From: Blautia sp. Marseille-P3087
GTDB lineage: Bacteria > Bacillota > Clostridia > Lachnospirales > Lachnospiraceae
NCBI RefSeq assembly: GCF_900120195.1
Contig: NZ_LT635539.1
Coordinates: 1,810,649 to 1,874,648, forward strand
Reading direction: 5' to 3'
DNA: 64,000 nt
Shown piece after piece: positions 38,499 to 48,248 of the stretch (its first letter is position 1; each line of letters begins with the position of its first letter). The notes under the pieces are model-generated. The model searched no databases. It saw only the letters and a program-made list of their open reading frames with translations, and was not told where the DNA came from. The position numbers and the translations under genes are program-made.

Positions 38499-39487
38499 CT
38501 CTTTACCAGATAAACCGGACTTTTTATATTTAATTCCTTCAATTCTTCTCCCTGAATCAGCTGCATCAGACGTTTCAGTGCCATATGTGCTTTTTGCTGG
38601 ATATTCTGATGAACTGTCGTCAGTTTTGGACGGACCATACTCGCATACATGCTGTCATCGTAACCTGTGATGGAAATCTGATCCGGAACCTTGATTCCCT
38701 TATCAAAGAAGAAGTTCATTGCTTCAATTGCATCATAGTCTGACGAAAAAGCCAGTGCCTTAGCTTCGAAGAAATGCGGTAAAAGTTCTTCGTATTTCCT
38801 GAGACGGTATTTTTTTTTACCCGGAACAACAATGTATCGGGAACGACTGCAGAATCCACCTTTCTTTTCCATCGCCTGCTTGAAGCCCATCCATCGATAA
38901 TAGTCACTGTCTCTATCCGTTTCTGCAATAAACAAAGCCTTTTTGTATCCACAGGAATAGAGATATTCTCCTATCTGGTATCCTCCAGAGTAATCATCTA
39001 CGCCGACATTCTGAAAGGTATATGCACCTTCAGGGTAAGCATCAATCAAAATCATTTTCTTATTCAGCTTACGTGAAAGACTGCGGTATCTTTCTTCATT
39101 ATACCCAAGGATGATCAGTCCCTCAACATTCCATTTTGAAGCAATGTCTACTACATTCTGAATGTCTTCGCCACCGATAAGCATAACATAATATCCTTTT
39201 TCTTCCGTTTCCATACGGATGTTTCCAATAAGTTCTCCCACAAACGGATCCTGAAGGGACTGCATGCCATGAGCATAAGTAAACCCCAGCACTACTCCTA
39301 TAATTCTGGAACCATGACCGGAAAGCATCACTGATCCCATATGCGGAACATAATTCTGTTCTTTAAGGATCGCTGTAATCTTATCAATCGTTTTCTGGGA
39401 AACTCTTTTGGTATTTCCATTTATGACATTTGATACGGTGGTACGGCTGACACCAGCCATTTCGGCAATATCCTGAAGACGAATCAT
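38480..39487 (-). CDS. LacI family transcriptional regulator
   Basis: 335 residues. The N-terminal helix-turn-helix and hinge are IRLQDIAEMAGVSRTTVSNV and NGNTKRVSQKTIDKI, followed by a periplasmic-binding-protein-like sensor domain (IIGVVLGFTYAHGM, VEGLIILGYN, FSSDYDAIEAMNFF, QISITGYDDSMYA). The preceding bases hold a GGAGG. It lies directly upstream of the GH13/GH31 operon with its own terminator and probably controls it through the palindrome at 38400. The inducer is likely an alpha-glucoside. Confidence 0.92.
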   Translation of the reverse strand: MIRLQDIAEMAGVSRTTVSNVINGNTKRVSQKTIDKITAILKEQNYVPHMGSVMLSGHGSRIIGVVLGFTYAHGMQSLQDPFVGELIGNIRMETEEKGYYVMLIGGEDIQNVVDIASKWNVEGLIILGYNEERYRSLSRKLNKKMILIDAYPEGAYTFQNVGVDDYSGGYQIGEYLYSCGYKKALFIAETDRDSDYYRWMGFKQAMEKKGGFCSRSRYIVVPGKKKYRLRKYEELLPHFFEAKALAFSSDYDAIEAMNFFFDKGIKVPDQISITGYDDSMYASMVRPKLTTVHQNIQQKAHMALKRLMQLIQGEELKELNIKSPVYLVKRDSVRE

Positions 39488-39548
39488 CTGTTATCCGGCC
39501 TCCTTTTATATCTTGTGTATGTTCAAATTCAAATGTTAAATATTTCTT

Positions 39549-40037
39549 TCATAAATTATCCAGAATGTATTCCATCTGCCTCTCTTTTGTTTTCATTCCC
39601 ATTTTTTCATAGAATTTTTCTGCGGAAGTATTTCCTGCCCATACATTTAATGTCACTTCATAGCAGTTCATTTTCCTGGCTTCTTCTTTTACATACTCAA
39701 ACAAACTTTCGCCGATATGCTGACCTCGTGCCTGCTGGTCAACGCAGAGATCATCTATGAACATCGTTTTAAACTGCACCATATTATTTGAGAAAGGCTG
39801 TTTCTGCAATTGACAAAAGGCATATCCTACACAAACATCAGTCTCGTTCACAGCAACATATATCGGTTTTTCTTTATTTTTTAAAAGCTCTGTTAATTCT
39901 TCTACTGTATATTTTGTTGTACCGGGAATAAAAATATCCGGTCTTATGTCCGCATGGATTTGCAACACCTGCCCCAGTAACTCAATAATTCTTGTAATAT
40001 CTTTTTCTTCAGCTTTTCTGATAGTCATGTTTCGCAC
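39549..40037 (-). CDS. GNAT family N-acetyltransferase
   Basis: 162 residues. N-terminal MTIRKAEEKDITRIIELLGQ, central IDDLCVDQQARGQHIGESLF with the acetyl-CoA loop R-G-Q-H-I-G, and C-terminal VTLNVWAGNTSAEKFYEKMG are classic GNAT segments. It resembles amino-acid or small-molecule acetyltransferases, and the substrate is open. It follows the MATE gene by 24 bp, probably in one transcript. Confidence 0.87.
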   Translation of the reverse strand: MRNMTIRKAEEKDITRIIELLGQVLQIHADIRPDIFIPGTTKYTVEELTELLKNKEKPIYVAVNETDVCVGYAFCQLQKQPFSNNMVQFKTMFIDDLCVDQQARGQHIGESLFEYVKEEARKMNCYEVTLNVWAGNTSAEKFYEKMGMKTKERQMEYILDNL

Positions 40038-40061
40038 CTCCGGTTAATACATCTGTCTTTT

Positions 40062-41417
40062 TTATTCAAAATCTCTGGTAATGTTTGTGAGCCATTTACC
40101 TCTGATATAGTGGATGAAGACCACCGGCATTTTTTCGAACTCATCCAGAGTCATTACAAAGTATACCCAGACAGGCGGCAGTTTTAAGACATATGCTGCA
40201 AGAAAGGTAAGTGGAACTGCAACAAGCCACATAAAGATGGAATCTATGATCATTCCAAATCTGGAATCACCACCCCCTCTGAAGCAGCCGCATATAAGGC
40301 AGGTATTGATGCCTTCTCCCACAAGGCGCCAGGTTGTCATAATTATAAAAATGCCAAGATAATAAATGGCCGTCTCTGTCAGTTTATCCCGATAGAAATC
40401 CAGTATCAGAGGACGAAGTGCCAGAATAATGACGCATCCGACCAGACTAACAACCATTGTTATTCTGAGCATGCGCTTTCCATATTCTCTTGCTGCATCA
40501 ATGTTATCTTTACCCAGTTCCTGACTGACAATGATAGTAGTCGCATTGGCAAAACCACGACAGGCGATCGCACCAATATTTACCACCATAACAGCAACCG
40601 CATTTGCGGCAACCATATCATCACCAATATGGCCGAGGATTGCTGCGAATGCTGAACTGGCAAAACTCCAGACAACATCATTTATTACAGCCGGGGTAGC
40701 AATTTTCATAAAGTCCTGGAACAGAATACCTGATTTCGCAAAGAAGTATTTGATCCGGAATCTGACATCGGAACTTCTTAATGAATAAATGAGGCAGATC
40801 AGTACTTCTGTGATTCTGGCAATGACAGTACCAAGAGCCACACCGGTAACGCCGAGCTTTGGAAATCCAAACAGACCAAAGATAAAGGTGGCATTACAAA
40901 TTACATTGACACAAAGCGAAACAATGTACGTGACAGAAGGCAGCATTATTTTTCCGATACTTCGAAGGGCGCTCATAAAAACCTGAGAGAATCCCATAAA
41001 CATAAATGAAAATGAAATTACCCTTAAGTATTCACTGCCGGCAGCAATCGTATCCGGACTGCTTGTAAAGATCTTCATGATCGTAGTTGGCATAGAAAAA
41101 GAAATCACGAAAAACACGAGGGAAACGATCAGTGAGATTCGTTCCGCCAGGCCGAGAATTCTTTCTACTGTCTTTTTATCACCTTTTCCCCAGTACTGTG
41201 CACATAAAACTGAAGCACCCGTGGCCATACCATAATATAAACAGAAAAGAATAAAAGTGTACTGGTTCGCAAGGGATGAAGCCGACATGGCAGTCTGGCT
41301 TACATACCCAAGCATTACCGTATCAGCAATGTTTACCAGAGTTCCGATCAGATTTTGGATCATGATCGGAAACGCCAGTTTTGAAGCGTATTTTAAGAAA
41401 TCTTTTTTATTTAGCAT
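40062..41417 (-). CDS. MATE family efflux transporter, copy 1
   Basis: 451 residues, twelve membrane segments in two six-helix halves. The family exports drugs and metabolites in exchange for Na+ or H+. Visible family segments include FPIMIQNLIGTLVNIADTVM, GMATGASVLCAQYWGKGD and RGFANATTIIVSQELGKDN. The start ATG follows a weak ribosome-binding region. Substrate not deducible; the only partner is the GNAT gene downstream. Confidence 0.88.
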   Translation of the reverse strand: MLNKKDFLKYASKLAFPIMIQNLIGTLVNIADTVMLGYVSQTAMSASSLANQYTFILFCLYYGMATGASVLCAQYWGKGDKKTVERILGLAERISLIVSLVFFVISFSMPTTIMKIFTSSPDTIAAGSEYLRVISFSFMFMGFSQVFMSALRSIGKIMLPSVTYIVSLCVNVICNATFIFGLFGFPKLGVTGVALGTVIARITEVLICLIYSLRSSDVRFRIKYFFAKSGILFQDFMKIATPAVINDVVWSFASSAFAAILGHIGDDMVAANAVAVMVVNIGAIACRGFANATTIIVSQELGKDNIDAAREYGKRMLRITMVVSLVGCVIILALRPLILDFYRDKLTETAIYYLGIFIIMTTWRLVGEGINTCLICGCFRGGGDSRFGMIIDSIFMWLVAVPLTFLAAYVLKLPPVWVYFVMTLDEFEKMPVVFIHYIRGKWLTNITRDFE

Positions 41418-41509
41418 ATATGATTTTCCTTAGTTCTTCGTATTCACAACCAATTGTATCATACACTTGCATTATAAATATATACCTTTTAGAATTATTT
41501 TTTTACAAA

Positions 41510-41562
41510 GTAAAAACGAGCAGCCGGTAAACTGGATTTATGCTTACTTGCTACTCGTTTGT
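41510..41562 (-). terminator. Terminator left behind by a lost gene
   Basis: AAACGAGTAGC pairs with GCTGCTCGTTT on the minus strand around an internal loop, followed by TTTTAC. It lies 40-90 bp downstream of the remnant at 41603 and upstream of the MATE gene, so it has no intact gene to serve. Confidence 0.6.
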
Positions 41563-41602
41563 TGTAATTATATTTCCTGTTTTTTAAATGTCAAACAGAA
41601 TT

Positions 41603-41755
41603 TTATTGTCCATTGTTCATAATGTACTCAATAATCGTTCTACATACTTCCTGTTTTGGTTTTCCAAGAGCAACTCCCAGCTCCATATATAACAGGTTTT
41701 CTGCCAGCTGAAAATACCTGGCATCTGTAGCAGTACACTTTTTTCCCTCAGTTTT
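41603..41755 (-). pseudogene. C-terminal remnant of an unidentified gene
   Basis: About 50 open codons ending ARYFQLAENLLYMELGVALG, then KPKQEVCRTIIEYIMNNGQ and a stop. There is no start codon and an in-frame stop lies just upstream. The amphipathic helical tail looks like real protein but I cannot name the family. A terminator follows it. The whole 405-bp gap between the MATE gene and the small gene at 41823 is otherwise empty. Confidence 0.35.
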
Positions 41756-41822
41756 TCATTGTTTACCCATGCCGTCGGAATTTCTGGATTTCACAAAACC
41801 CGCTCCTAACTGACCGGCACTT

Positions 41823-42044
41823 TTATTCCGTAAATGTATATCGTACAAAAGAACCGTTATTATCGCCTGTTACTATTACTACGTCTCCATTCTCATTACT
41901 TGTGGTTTCCAAGATCGGAAATCTTCCGTTTTCTTTTACATAAGCTTCCGGGCTGGCTGCCTCTGCCTCGATCAGTGTTTTTTTACTGTATTGTTCTCCT
42001 CCACAGGGATTTATATCCTCAATAAAAATTTCATACTCATGCAT
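41823..42044 (-). CDS. Small acidic hypothetical protein
   Basis: 73 residues, net acidic, no membrane segment. It reads MHEYEIFIEDINPCGGEQYS, then TLIEAEAASPEAYVKEN, and ends in DVVIVTGDNNGSFVRYTFTE. A GGAGGAAGC lies just before the ATG. Length and composition are coding-like but I do not recognise the family. Between it and the symporter gene (42045-42349) the sequence is A+T-rich with one perfect hairpin and no credible gene. Confidence 0.55.
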   Translation of the reverse strand: MHEYEIFIEDINPCGGEQYSKKTLIEAEAASPEAYVKENGRFPILETTSNENGDVVIVTGDNNGSFVRYTFTE

Positions 42045-42290
42045 ATGTGCTTCCTCCTGGAATTAATTTTATAAAAGCGAGCAACGTATTTTTTGCTTTA
42101 CTGCATGATTACGCTCCCCGCCGTTATGAATATTATAAAACTATTTTATCCTGGTTTCAAAAGCAGTTTTTACTAAAAAAATGTCTTATGTTTTTAGGCA
42201 TTATTACCATATGTTTAATATACTCAAACTTCTTCTACTGTTATTCCATGTTCTTTTTTTCCTTGAGATATCGTTTTATATTTAGGCTCC

Positions 42291-42332
42291 AGAACAAAAT
42301 TAATACTTACAATATTACTATAATTTTGTTCT
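42291..42332. terminator. Hairpin beyond the symporter gene
   Basis: Perfect 12-bp stem AGAACAAAATTA (42291-42302) with TAATTTTGTTCT (42321-42332), 18-nt loop. It lies 18 bp past the stop of the symporter gene. No T run follows, so it may stabilise the mRNA end rather than terminate. Confidence 0.45.
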
Positions 42333-42349
42333 GCAAACACCGTCCCCAT

Positions 42350-43714
42350 TCATTGACTTTTTCCTTTTTTCAGATCTTCTACGATTTCGTTATAGCGTTT
42401 TTTGTTTAATCGATAAAAGAATAAAACAATTGCCGTAACGATCCACAGAATTCCCGGTATTGTCGAGAATGCATGCTTCATGATTGCAATTACTTCCGGA
42501 TTCTGTGCCTGATTTGCTATATAACCATATTTTCCAAGCAATGCTGCGAGAAGCGCGGTGCCAATCGCCATTCCGATTTTATTTCCAAGAGAAACAAAAG
42601 CATACTGGAATCCATCATTTCTAAGTCCCGTCTTCCATTCACCATATTCCACACAATCCGGAATAATTGCATAAATTGCTGTATTAAACCCAGAGAAAAA
42701 AAACTGTGTAATCCCTGCAAGCGCATAAAATGCAACTGGTGATTCTTTGACATTAAAGAAGTACATTGCCAGCATTGCAATACCTGTGAGTAACGCAAAA
42801 ATCGATGCAGTTCTTCCTTTATTATTCAGCTTCCGAAATACTGGCTGAAAGCATGCCGCACCAATAATGGACGGAATGATAATACACATAGAATATGTTG
42901 TATAATAAGAGGCATTTCCCTCTACATAAGTAAAATAATATAAAATATCTGCATTTCTTCCATATAATGTAAATCCAAACAATACCTGCCCAACCAAAGC
43001 CAGAAGATATGGTTTGTTCTGCATAACTGCTTTCAACTGTACTTTTAATGAGATTTTTTCTTTCTCAGGAATTACTACCTGTTCTTTTGTCTTTGCGAAA
43101 CAGAAGAAATGACAGGCAGCAAAGATGCCTCCATAAATGATTGCAACTAACAGATAACCACTCTTTGCGCTGTTGCTTCCTAGCTTACTGATCAGGGGAA
43201 CTGTAACAATATTAATGATTCCTATCGCAATCATTGCTGACACAGAACGGGAAGTATTAATCTTGGCACGCTCATCAATATCCTGTGTCATAGCACCACA
43301 GAGTGTTCCATATGGAATATTTACACAGGTATAACCTAATACCAGGAGGCAATAGGTTATCACCATATAGATAATCTTCGCTGTATTTGACCAGTCTGGA
43401 TGTGCCCAGAAAGAAAGCACCAGAAGAATTGCTGTAATAGGCGCAGCTACAAGAAGCCATGGACGATATCTTCCCCATCTTGTATGCGTCTTATCCGTCA
43501 GACCGCCTACGATTGGATCATTGATCGCATCCCAGAATCTTGAAAAGAGCATCAGGGCTGACACTGCAGCCATACTGATTCCAAACACGTCTGTATAAAA
43601 AATCATCAGAAAATTACTGACAAACATCCAGCTGAAATTACAGCCTACATCTCCAAATCCATATGCGATCTTACTGATCAGTGGCACTTTCCCATTATTA
43701 CTTTCGTTCCCCAT
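42350..43714 (-). CDS. GPH family sugar:cation symporter (MelB-like MFS)
   Basis: 454 residues, twelve membrane segments. The glycoside-pentoside-hexuronide family moves sugars with Na+ or H+. Signatures are ISKIAYGFGDVGCNFSWMFV, FSRFWDAINDPIVGGLTDKT and HTRWGRYRPWLL between helices 2 and 3. The substrate may be a galactoside, glucoside or sugar alcohol. It follows the dehydrogenase gene by 32 bp and is probably in one operon with it. Confidence 0.9.
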   Translation of the reverse strand: MGNESNNGKVPLISKIAYGFGDVGCNFSWMFVSNFLMIFYTDVFGISMAAVSALMLFSRFWDAINDPIVGGLTDKTHTRWGRYRPWLLVAAPITAILLVLSFWAHPDWSNTAKIIYMVITYCLLVLGYTCVNIPYGTLCGAMTQDIDERAKINTSRSVSAMIAIGIINIVTVPLISKLGSNSAKSGYLLVAIIYGGIFAACHFFCFAKTKEQVVIPEKEKISLKVQLKAVMQNKPYLLALVGQVLFGFTLYGRNADILYYFTYVEGNASYYTTYSMCIIIPSIIGAACFQPVFRKLNNKGRTASIFALLTGIAMLAMYFFNVKESPVAFYALAGITQFFFSGFNTAIYAIIPDCVEYGEWKTGLRNDGFQYAFVSLGNKIGMAIGTALLAALLGKYGYIANQAQNPEVIAIMKHAFSTIPGILWIVTAIVLFFYRLNKKRYNEIVEDLKKGKSQ

Positions 43715-43746
43715 ATCTTCCTCCCTGTCAGAATGTTGTTGGAATT

Positions 43747-44775
43747 CTATTTTTCCTGAACGTTAATGATAACCTTCATGGTAGTCTCGCGGTTGTCATC
43801 AATATACTGATATGCCTTCAGATAATCCTTAAATGCAAATGTTTTGGATATCAAAGGTCTTAAATGTACCTTTTCATCATTTACAAGTGTGATTCCATCG
43901 ATATAATCATCGTGACGATACATCATAGTACTCTTAATATCCAGTTCATGATCATTTGCGACTGCAAGATCAATTGATGCCATGCCTGCAAATACAGCTA
44001 CCAGAACAATCACGCTTCCTTTTCTTGCATATTTGATAGCCTGTCCCATTGTGATATTATTTCCTGCACAATCATAGATCACATCCGCTTTATCCGGTCC
44101 AAATGCTTCAACCATTGCCTCCCCGAAATCTTTCTCTTTTGTATTTACACATACATCAATGCCGCATTCCTTCGCTTTATCCAGACGAAGATCACTGACA
44201 TCAGTAATCATAACCTTTGCTGCTCCCATTCCTTTCGCAGCCTGTGCAACCAGATTTCCAATCGGACCAGCACCAAGAACTGCAATGTTCATTCCTTTTA
44301 CATCGCCCATTTGCTTCACAGCATGTACAGCTACAGCAAGAGGCTCGATCATTGCACCTTCTTCATAAGACATCTCTTCCGGAAGCAGTGTTACCTTGGA
44401 TGCATCTACTGCAAAATACTCTGAAGCAGTTCCTGTTGTCTGGAATCCCATAACCTTCAATTCTTCGCAAAGATTGTATTTTCCGTGACGACATGGATAG
44501 CAGTGTCCGCAATAAACCTGCGGTTCAATTGTTACTTTCTGTCCCTCCCGAAAAACTGAAGCATCTTTTCCAACTTTTACGATTTCTCCTGATACTTCAT
44601 GTCCCTGCGTAACCGGATATTTGGTAAATGGATGTTTTCCATGATATACATGAATATCAGATCCACAGATTCCAATGTTCATGATCTTGACCAATACCTG
44701 ATCATCTTTTATTTCTGGAACCGGAACTTCTCTGAAAATAATTTCTCCTGGATTTGTCATTACCTGCTGTAGCAT
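43747..44775 (-). CDS. Zinc-dependent sugar-alcohol dehydrogenase (medium-chain, sorbitol DH type)
   Basis: 342 residues. Catalytic zinc ligands are in GICGSDIHVYHGKHP and GHEVSGEIVKVG; the structural zinc cysteines are in CGHCYPCRHGKYNLCE. The NAD(P)-binding fold starts VLGAGPIGNLVAQAAKGMGA. Oxidises a polyol or related secondary alcohol to a ketone. It is the first gene of the pair with the symporter, suggesting uptake then oxidation of one substrate. AGGAGG precedes the start. Confidence 0.9.
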   Translation of the reverse strand: MLQQVMTNPGEIIFREVPVPEIKDDQVLVKIMNIGICGSDIHVYHGKHPFTKYPVTQGHEVSGEIVKVGKDASVFREGQKVTIEPQVYCGHCYPCRHGKYNLCEELKVMGFQTTGTASEYFAVDASKVTLLPEEMSYEEGAMIEPLAVAVHAVKQMGDVKGMNIAVLGAGPIGNLVAQAAKGMGAAKVMITDVSDLRLDKAKECGIDVCVNTKEKDFGEAMVEAFGPDKADVIYDCAGNNITMGQAIKYARKGSVIVLVAVFAGMASIDLAVANDHELDIKSTMMYRHDDYIDGITLVNDEKVHLRPLISKTFAFKDYLKAYQYIDDNRETTMKVIINVQEK

Positions 44776-44952
44776 AATTAATTCCTCCTTTATTTATTAT
44801 CTTTTATTAATCGTTTTATTAAAGTAATTACATTATTATTCACTTGCCAGTATTTGTCAATATCCTTTTATTCACTTCTGCCTATTGCACAAGTTTGTTC
44901 CTCTGATTTTATGCATTTTTACTACAATATTAAGGAGTAATTTCCTTCAAAG

Positions 44953-45002
44953 CAAAAAATCCAGAAAGAAAACACTCTTTTCTGTGTTTTCTCTCTGGAT
45001 TT
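44953..45002 (-). terminator. Terminator of the ROK regulator gene
   Basis: AAATCCAGAAAGAAAACAC pairs with GTGTTTTCTCTCTGGATTT around an eight-base loop, one mismatch, followed by TTTTTTTGC on the minus strand. It separates the ROK gene from the dehydrogenase-symporter operon. Confidence 0.8.
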
Positions 45003-45027
45003 TAAATTTATGATGCTGACATCATGA

Positions 45028-46131
45028 TTATATATTTTTTATAAATTCCTGCAGGAAATGCTTTGCCGCCCCCACTGCAGATGCCTCTCTCTTGTAAGAA
45101 CACATTTTCAGATATCGCACATCATGGTCGAAACCATTATATTCCATTACTTTTTCTCCTAATGGAATCATATACTCTGTAAGATATCCTCCAATTTCAC
45201 CTCCCAGAATAATATCCATATCATATGCCATTCGTAAATTTGATATCAAAATTGCCAGATTTTTCAAATATTCCTGCCAGAGGTCTTCTGCTTTGGTTTC
45301 CTTATTTTCCAAACTCTTCATAAACTCTTCCAGTGTCTGGCATGTTTCATCTGTCAATGCACTCGCTGCACAATAAGCATCCGCACATCCCAGCTTTCCG
45401 CAATAACATTGCTTTCCTTCCGGGACCAGAATCATATGCCCAAATTCACCGGCTTTCTGATTCTCTCCCTGTATTAATTTTCCATCAATACAAAATGCTC
45501 CACCAAGAGTATTATTCAGAGACAGATACAGTGCATTTTTATATCTGTCTAAATCTTCTGCCATCATTGCTGCATTTGCATCGTTCACAAAATATACAGG
45601 AAGCGAGAATGTCTGCTCAAGAAAACCAAGACCATAGTTTTCTAATTGAAGCGCATGTGATTTGATCAGTATTCCATCACCTGGCTTTATAATTCCCGGA
45701 ACAGAAATACCAATTCCAAGAATTCTGTCCTGATTTTCTACATCTGCAAGAAAATGATGCAGTTCTTCTCTGAGCCGTGAATAATAAGAAGCTTCTGTTG
45801 AAAATTCCAGCCGGATTCTTTTATACTTTTCAATTTCGGATTTCAGATTTACAAGCACAAACTCTACATGTTTTGCAGTAATTCTAATTCCAACTGCATA
45901 ACGATATGCAGGATTGATACTGATCATTTTTGCTTTTCGTCCGCCTGTAGATTCATACTCTCCCATTTCAACTGCAATTCCACTGGCAAGCAGCTCATTT
46001 ACATTAGACAAGACCGTTGGCATACTGAGATTCAGATTCCTGGACAATTCCACTTTAGACGTTGCCTTATGATTTATAATATAATTGATAATTTGAAATT
46101 TTGTACTGTTTTTCTTTTCCGTTCCAGCCAT
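45028..46131 (-). CDS. ROK family transcriptional regulator (NagC/XylR type)
   Basis: 367 residues. An N-terminal winged helix-turn-helix (SKVELSRNLNLSMPTVLSNV) precedes the ROK sugar-kinase-like domain with ILGIGISVPGIIKPGDG and the zinc motif CYCGKLGCADAY (the usual Glu is Asp here). The sugar-binding loop is GHMILVPEG. Likely controls the dehydrogenase-symporter operon downstream or the alpha-galactosidase genes upstream. A sugar or sugar-phosphate would be the effector. Confidence 0.87.
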   Translation of the reverse strand: MAGTEKKNSTKFQIINYIINHKATSKVELSRNLNLSMPTVLSNVNELLASGIAVEMGEYESTGGRKAKMISINPAYRYAVGIRITAKHVEFVLVNLKSEIEKYKRIRLEFSTEASYYSRLREELHHFLADVENQDRILGIGISVPGIIKPGDGILIKSHALQLENYGLGFLEQTFSLPVYFVNDANAAMMAEDLDRYKNALYLSLNNTLGGAFCIDGKLIQGENQKAGEFGHMILVPEGKQCYCGKLGCADAYCAASALTDETCQTLEEFMKSLENKETKAEDLWQEYLKNLAILISNLRMAYDMDIILGGEIGGYLTEYMIPLGEKVMEYNGFDHDVRYLKMCSYKREASAVGAAKHFLQEFIKNI

Positions 46132-46228
46132 CTCAAAGTTTCCTTTTATAAAATATTTTATAAAAGAATCTTACCTTTTCCGAATGGATTTGTAAAGTCA
46201 CTTTTGTACAAAAAACATTATACTCCGC

Positions 46229-46390
46229 TTATTCCTCTCCAAGATAATATCTGCCATACGCATCTGCTGCCTTAATTGCTGCAAATACACTCTCCGGTGT
46301 AACTGTAAATGGCATATTGTGAAGTGTATCCCCTTCTGCACAGGGCGGCTTTGGCAACTTCCATCAGGGTATCAAAGCAAAGCTCTGCAG
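46229..46390 (-). pseudogene. Glycerol dehydrogenase remnant (C-terminus, frameshifted)
   Basis: From 46343 the frame reads CAEGDTLHNMPFTVTPESVF and ends AAIKAADAYGRYYLGEE-stop, the C-terminus of iron-containing glycerol dehydrogenase (GldA), whose consensus is H-N-M-P-F-x-V-T-P. Just upstream, in the neighbouring frame, FDTLMEVAKAA continues the same family; one extra C in a CCC run separates them. The remnant is fused to the 3' end of the broken GH36 gene. About 300 residues of GldA are missing. Confidence 0.65.
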
Positions 46391-48219
46391 GTGCCATAGC
46401 AGCACCTGTATACACTTTTCCAGTAACAACATCTTCATATTTCATATCTGCATCCAGACCCTGTGGGTAGAACAGATAGATATGTGGATTTGCTTCGCTG
46501 TGAAGTCTGACTCCGCATACAACAGTCTCTTTCTTATCCTTGGAAACAAACTGCCAGAGCACATGGTTGTTATTTTCAAATGGATTCACAAGACGATAGT
46601 AATCCCCGGTCTGCACCAGATGTTCCATCTCTTTATATTTCAGAATCTGCTCTCTTGCAATCTTTTTCTCTTCTTCAGACATCTTTATCAGATCCAGCTC
46701 GTATCCGAAAGTTCCTGCTGATGCTACGATTCCTCTTGTCTCAAACGGTGTGATTCTTCCGGACTGGTGGTTCGGACATACACTCACGTGAGACCCCATT
46801 GCACTGATCGGATATCCAAAAGATGTACCGTACTGAATCTTCAGTCTGTCGATTGCATCTGTATTGTCACTGCACCAGATCTGCGGAGAGTAATAAAGCA
46901 TTCCGGCTTCAAATCTTCCGCCACCGCCAGAGCAGCCCTCAAATAAAAGATCCGGATATCTCTGAACGAGACTTTCCATCATTTCGTAAACTGCAAGAAC
47001 ATATCTATGATAAACCTCTCCCTGACACTCTCGCGGAAGTGCTGCTGAGAAGACATTATCTACGCTGCGGTTCATATCCCATTTCACATAATCCACTTTG
47101 CATGCATCCAGAACACTGAATATCTGATTCATGACATGATCACGAACTTCTTTTCTTGTAATGTCCAGATTCAACTGATGACGGCTTCTGTTCATGGCAC
47201 GTCCCGGAATTTTTAATGCCCAGTCTGGATGTTCTCTGTAAAGATCACTGTCCTCATTGATCATCTCAGGCTCCACCCAGAGTCCAAATTTCAAGCCGAG
47301 ACCATGGATTCTCTCTGCAAGTGCCGGAAGTCCGCCTTTGATCTTCTCTTCGTTTACTACCCAGTCGCCAAGTGCACAGAAATCATTGTCTCGCTTGCCA
47401 AACCAGCCATCATCCAGAACAAACATATCAAGACCGATATTTTTCGCCTCTTCTGCGATATGATACAGCTTATCTGCGTCAAAATCAAAGTATGTAGCTT
47501 CCCAGTTATTTACCAGGATCGGTCTCGGCTGCTCCACATATTTACTGCGGATCAGGTTGCTTCTGTATGCATCATGATAATTTCTGGAAAGCTTTCCAAA
47601 ACCTTCTGCGGAATATGTCATGATCACTTCCGGAGTCTCAAAAATGTCTCCGTTTTCCAGAGTCCATCTCCATGGACATTGCTTTTTTTACTGTGACCGG
47701 TGCGGTACCTGTATTTTCCAGGCGTACTGCTCTTGTGATCACATCAAGCTGCGGAAATACTCCATAAAGAAGATGCGCACGCAATCCGCTTGCATGGTCT
47801 TTCAGAACGATTTCCAGTGTTTCTGCCTCATCTTCCTTTGCAAACATTGCCGGAAGTCCCTCGAGGCTGTATTTACCTTTTGAGATCTCATAGGATTCAT
47901 ATTTCAGATTTGCAGTGTCACTTCCGTCCGCCTGCTCTGTCTCCAGACCATTGATACGATAGTCTCCATTTCCATATGCTGTATATTCCTGTGGAAGTGT
48001 ATCCAGGGAAAATGTCTTATCTTTTCCTGCTTCATAAGGATTTCCGGAAAATCCTCTGTCCACACCAATGATTCTGTCTGTGATGAGTGTATCTCCTACC
48101 GGACTTCCATAATACAGATGAACCAGAGTATCATACTCTCTTACCTGCATCTGATAAGTGCTGTTTTTTGTTTTTAACTCAAATACTTTTTCTTTTTCGT
48201 GATACTTAATCCATTCCAT
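46272..48219 (-). pseudogene. Alpha-galactosidase GH36, broken by internal deletion and frameshift
   Basis: Two pieces of one gene. 47638-48219 is the N-terminal beta-sandwich (MEWIKYHEKEKVFELKTKNS to KKAMSMEMD). 46272-47627 is the catalytic barrel and part of the C-terminus, with nucleophile Asp in YVKWDMNRS and acid/base Asp in WCSDNTDAIDRL. Compared with the intact GH36 at 48772, about 95-100 residues between MSMEMD and LENGDIFETPEVIMTYS are missing and the join is out of frame. The true C-terminus is replaced by a gldA remnant. The second piece still has a Met start, but an independent product is doubtful. Confidence 0.85.
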
Positions 48220-48248
48220 AATCTGTACCTCTCGTTTATAAAATATTT

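Noticed and set aside
42047-42409. Plus-strand open frame of 120 codons before and into the symporter gene
   Set aside because: Phe, Tyr and Cys rich from A+T-rich DNA, overlaps the end of a clear gene, no ribosome-binding site and no recognisable domain.
46272-47627. A shorter, independent functional alpha-galactosidase
   Set aside because: It has the catalytic residues but lacks the N-terminal sandwich and its own C-terminus, and its putative start is inside a conserved GH36 segment.
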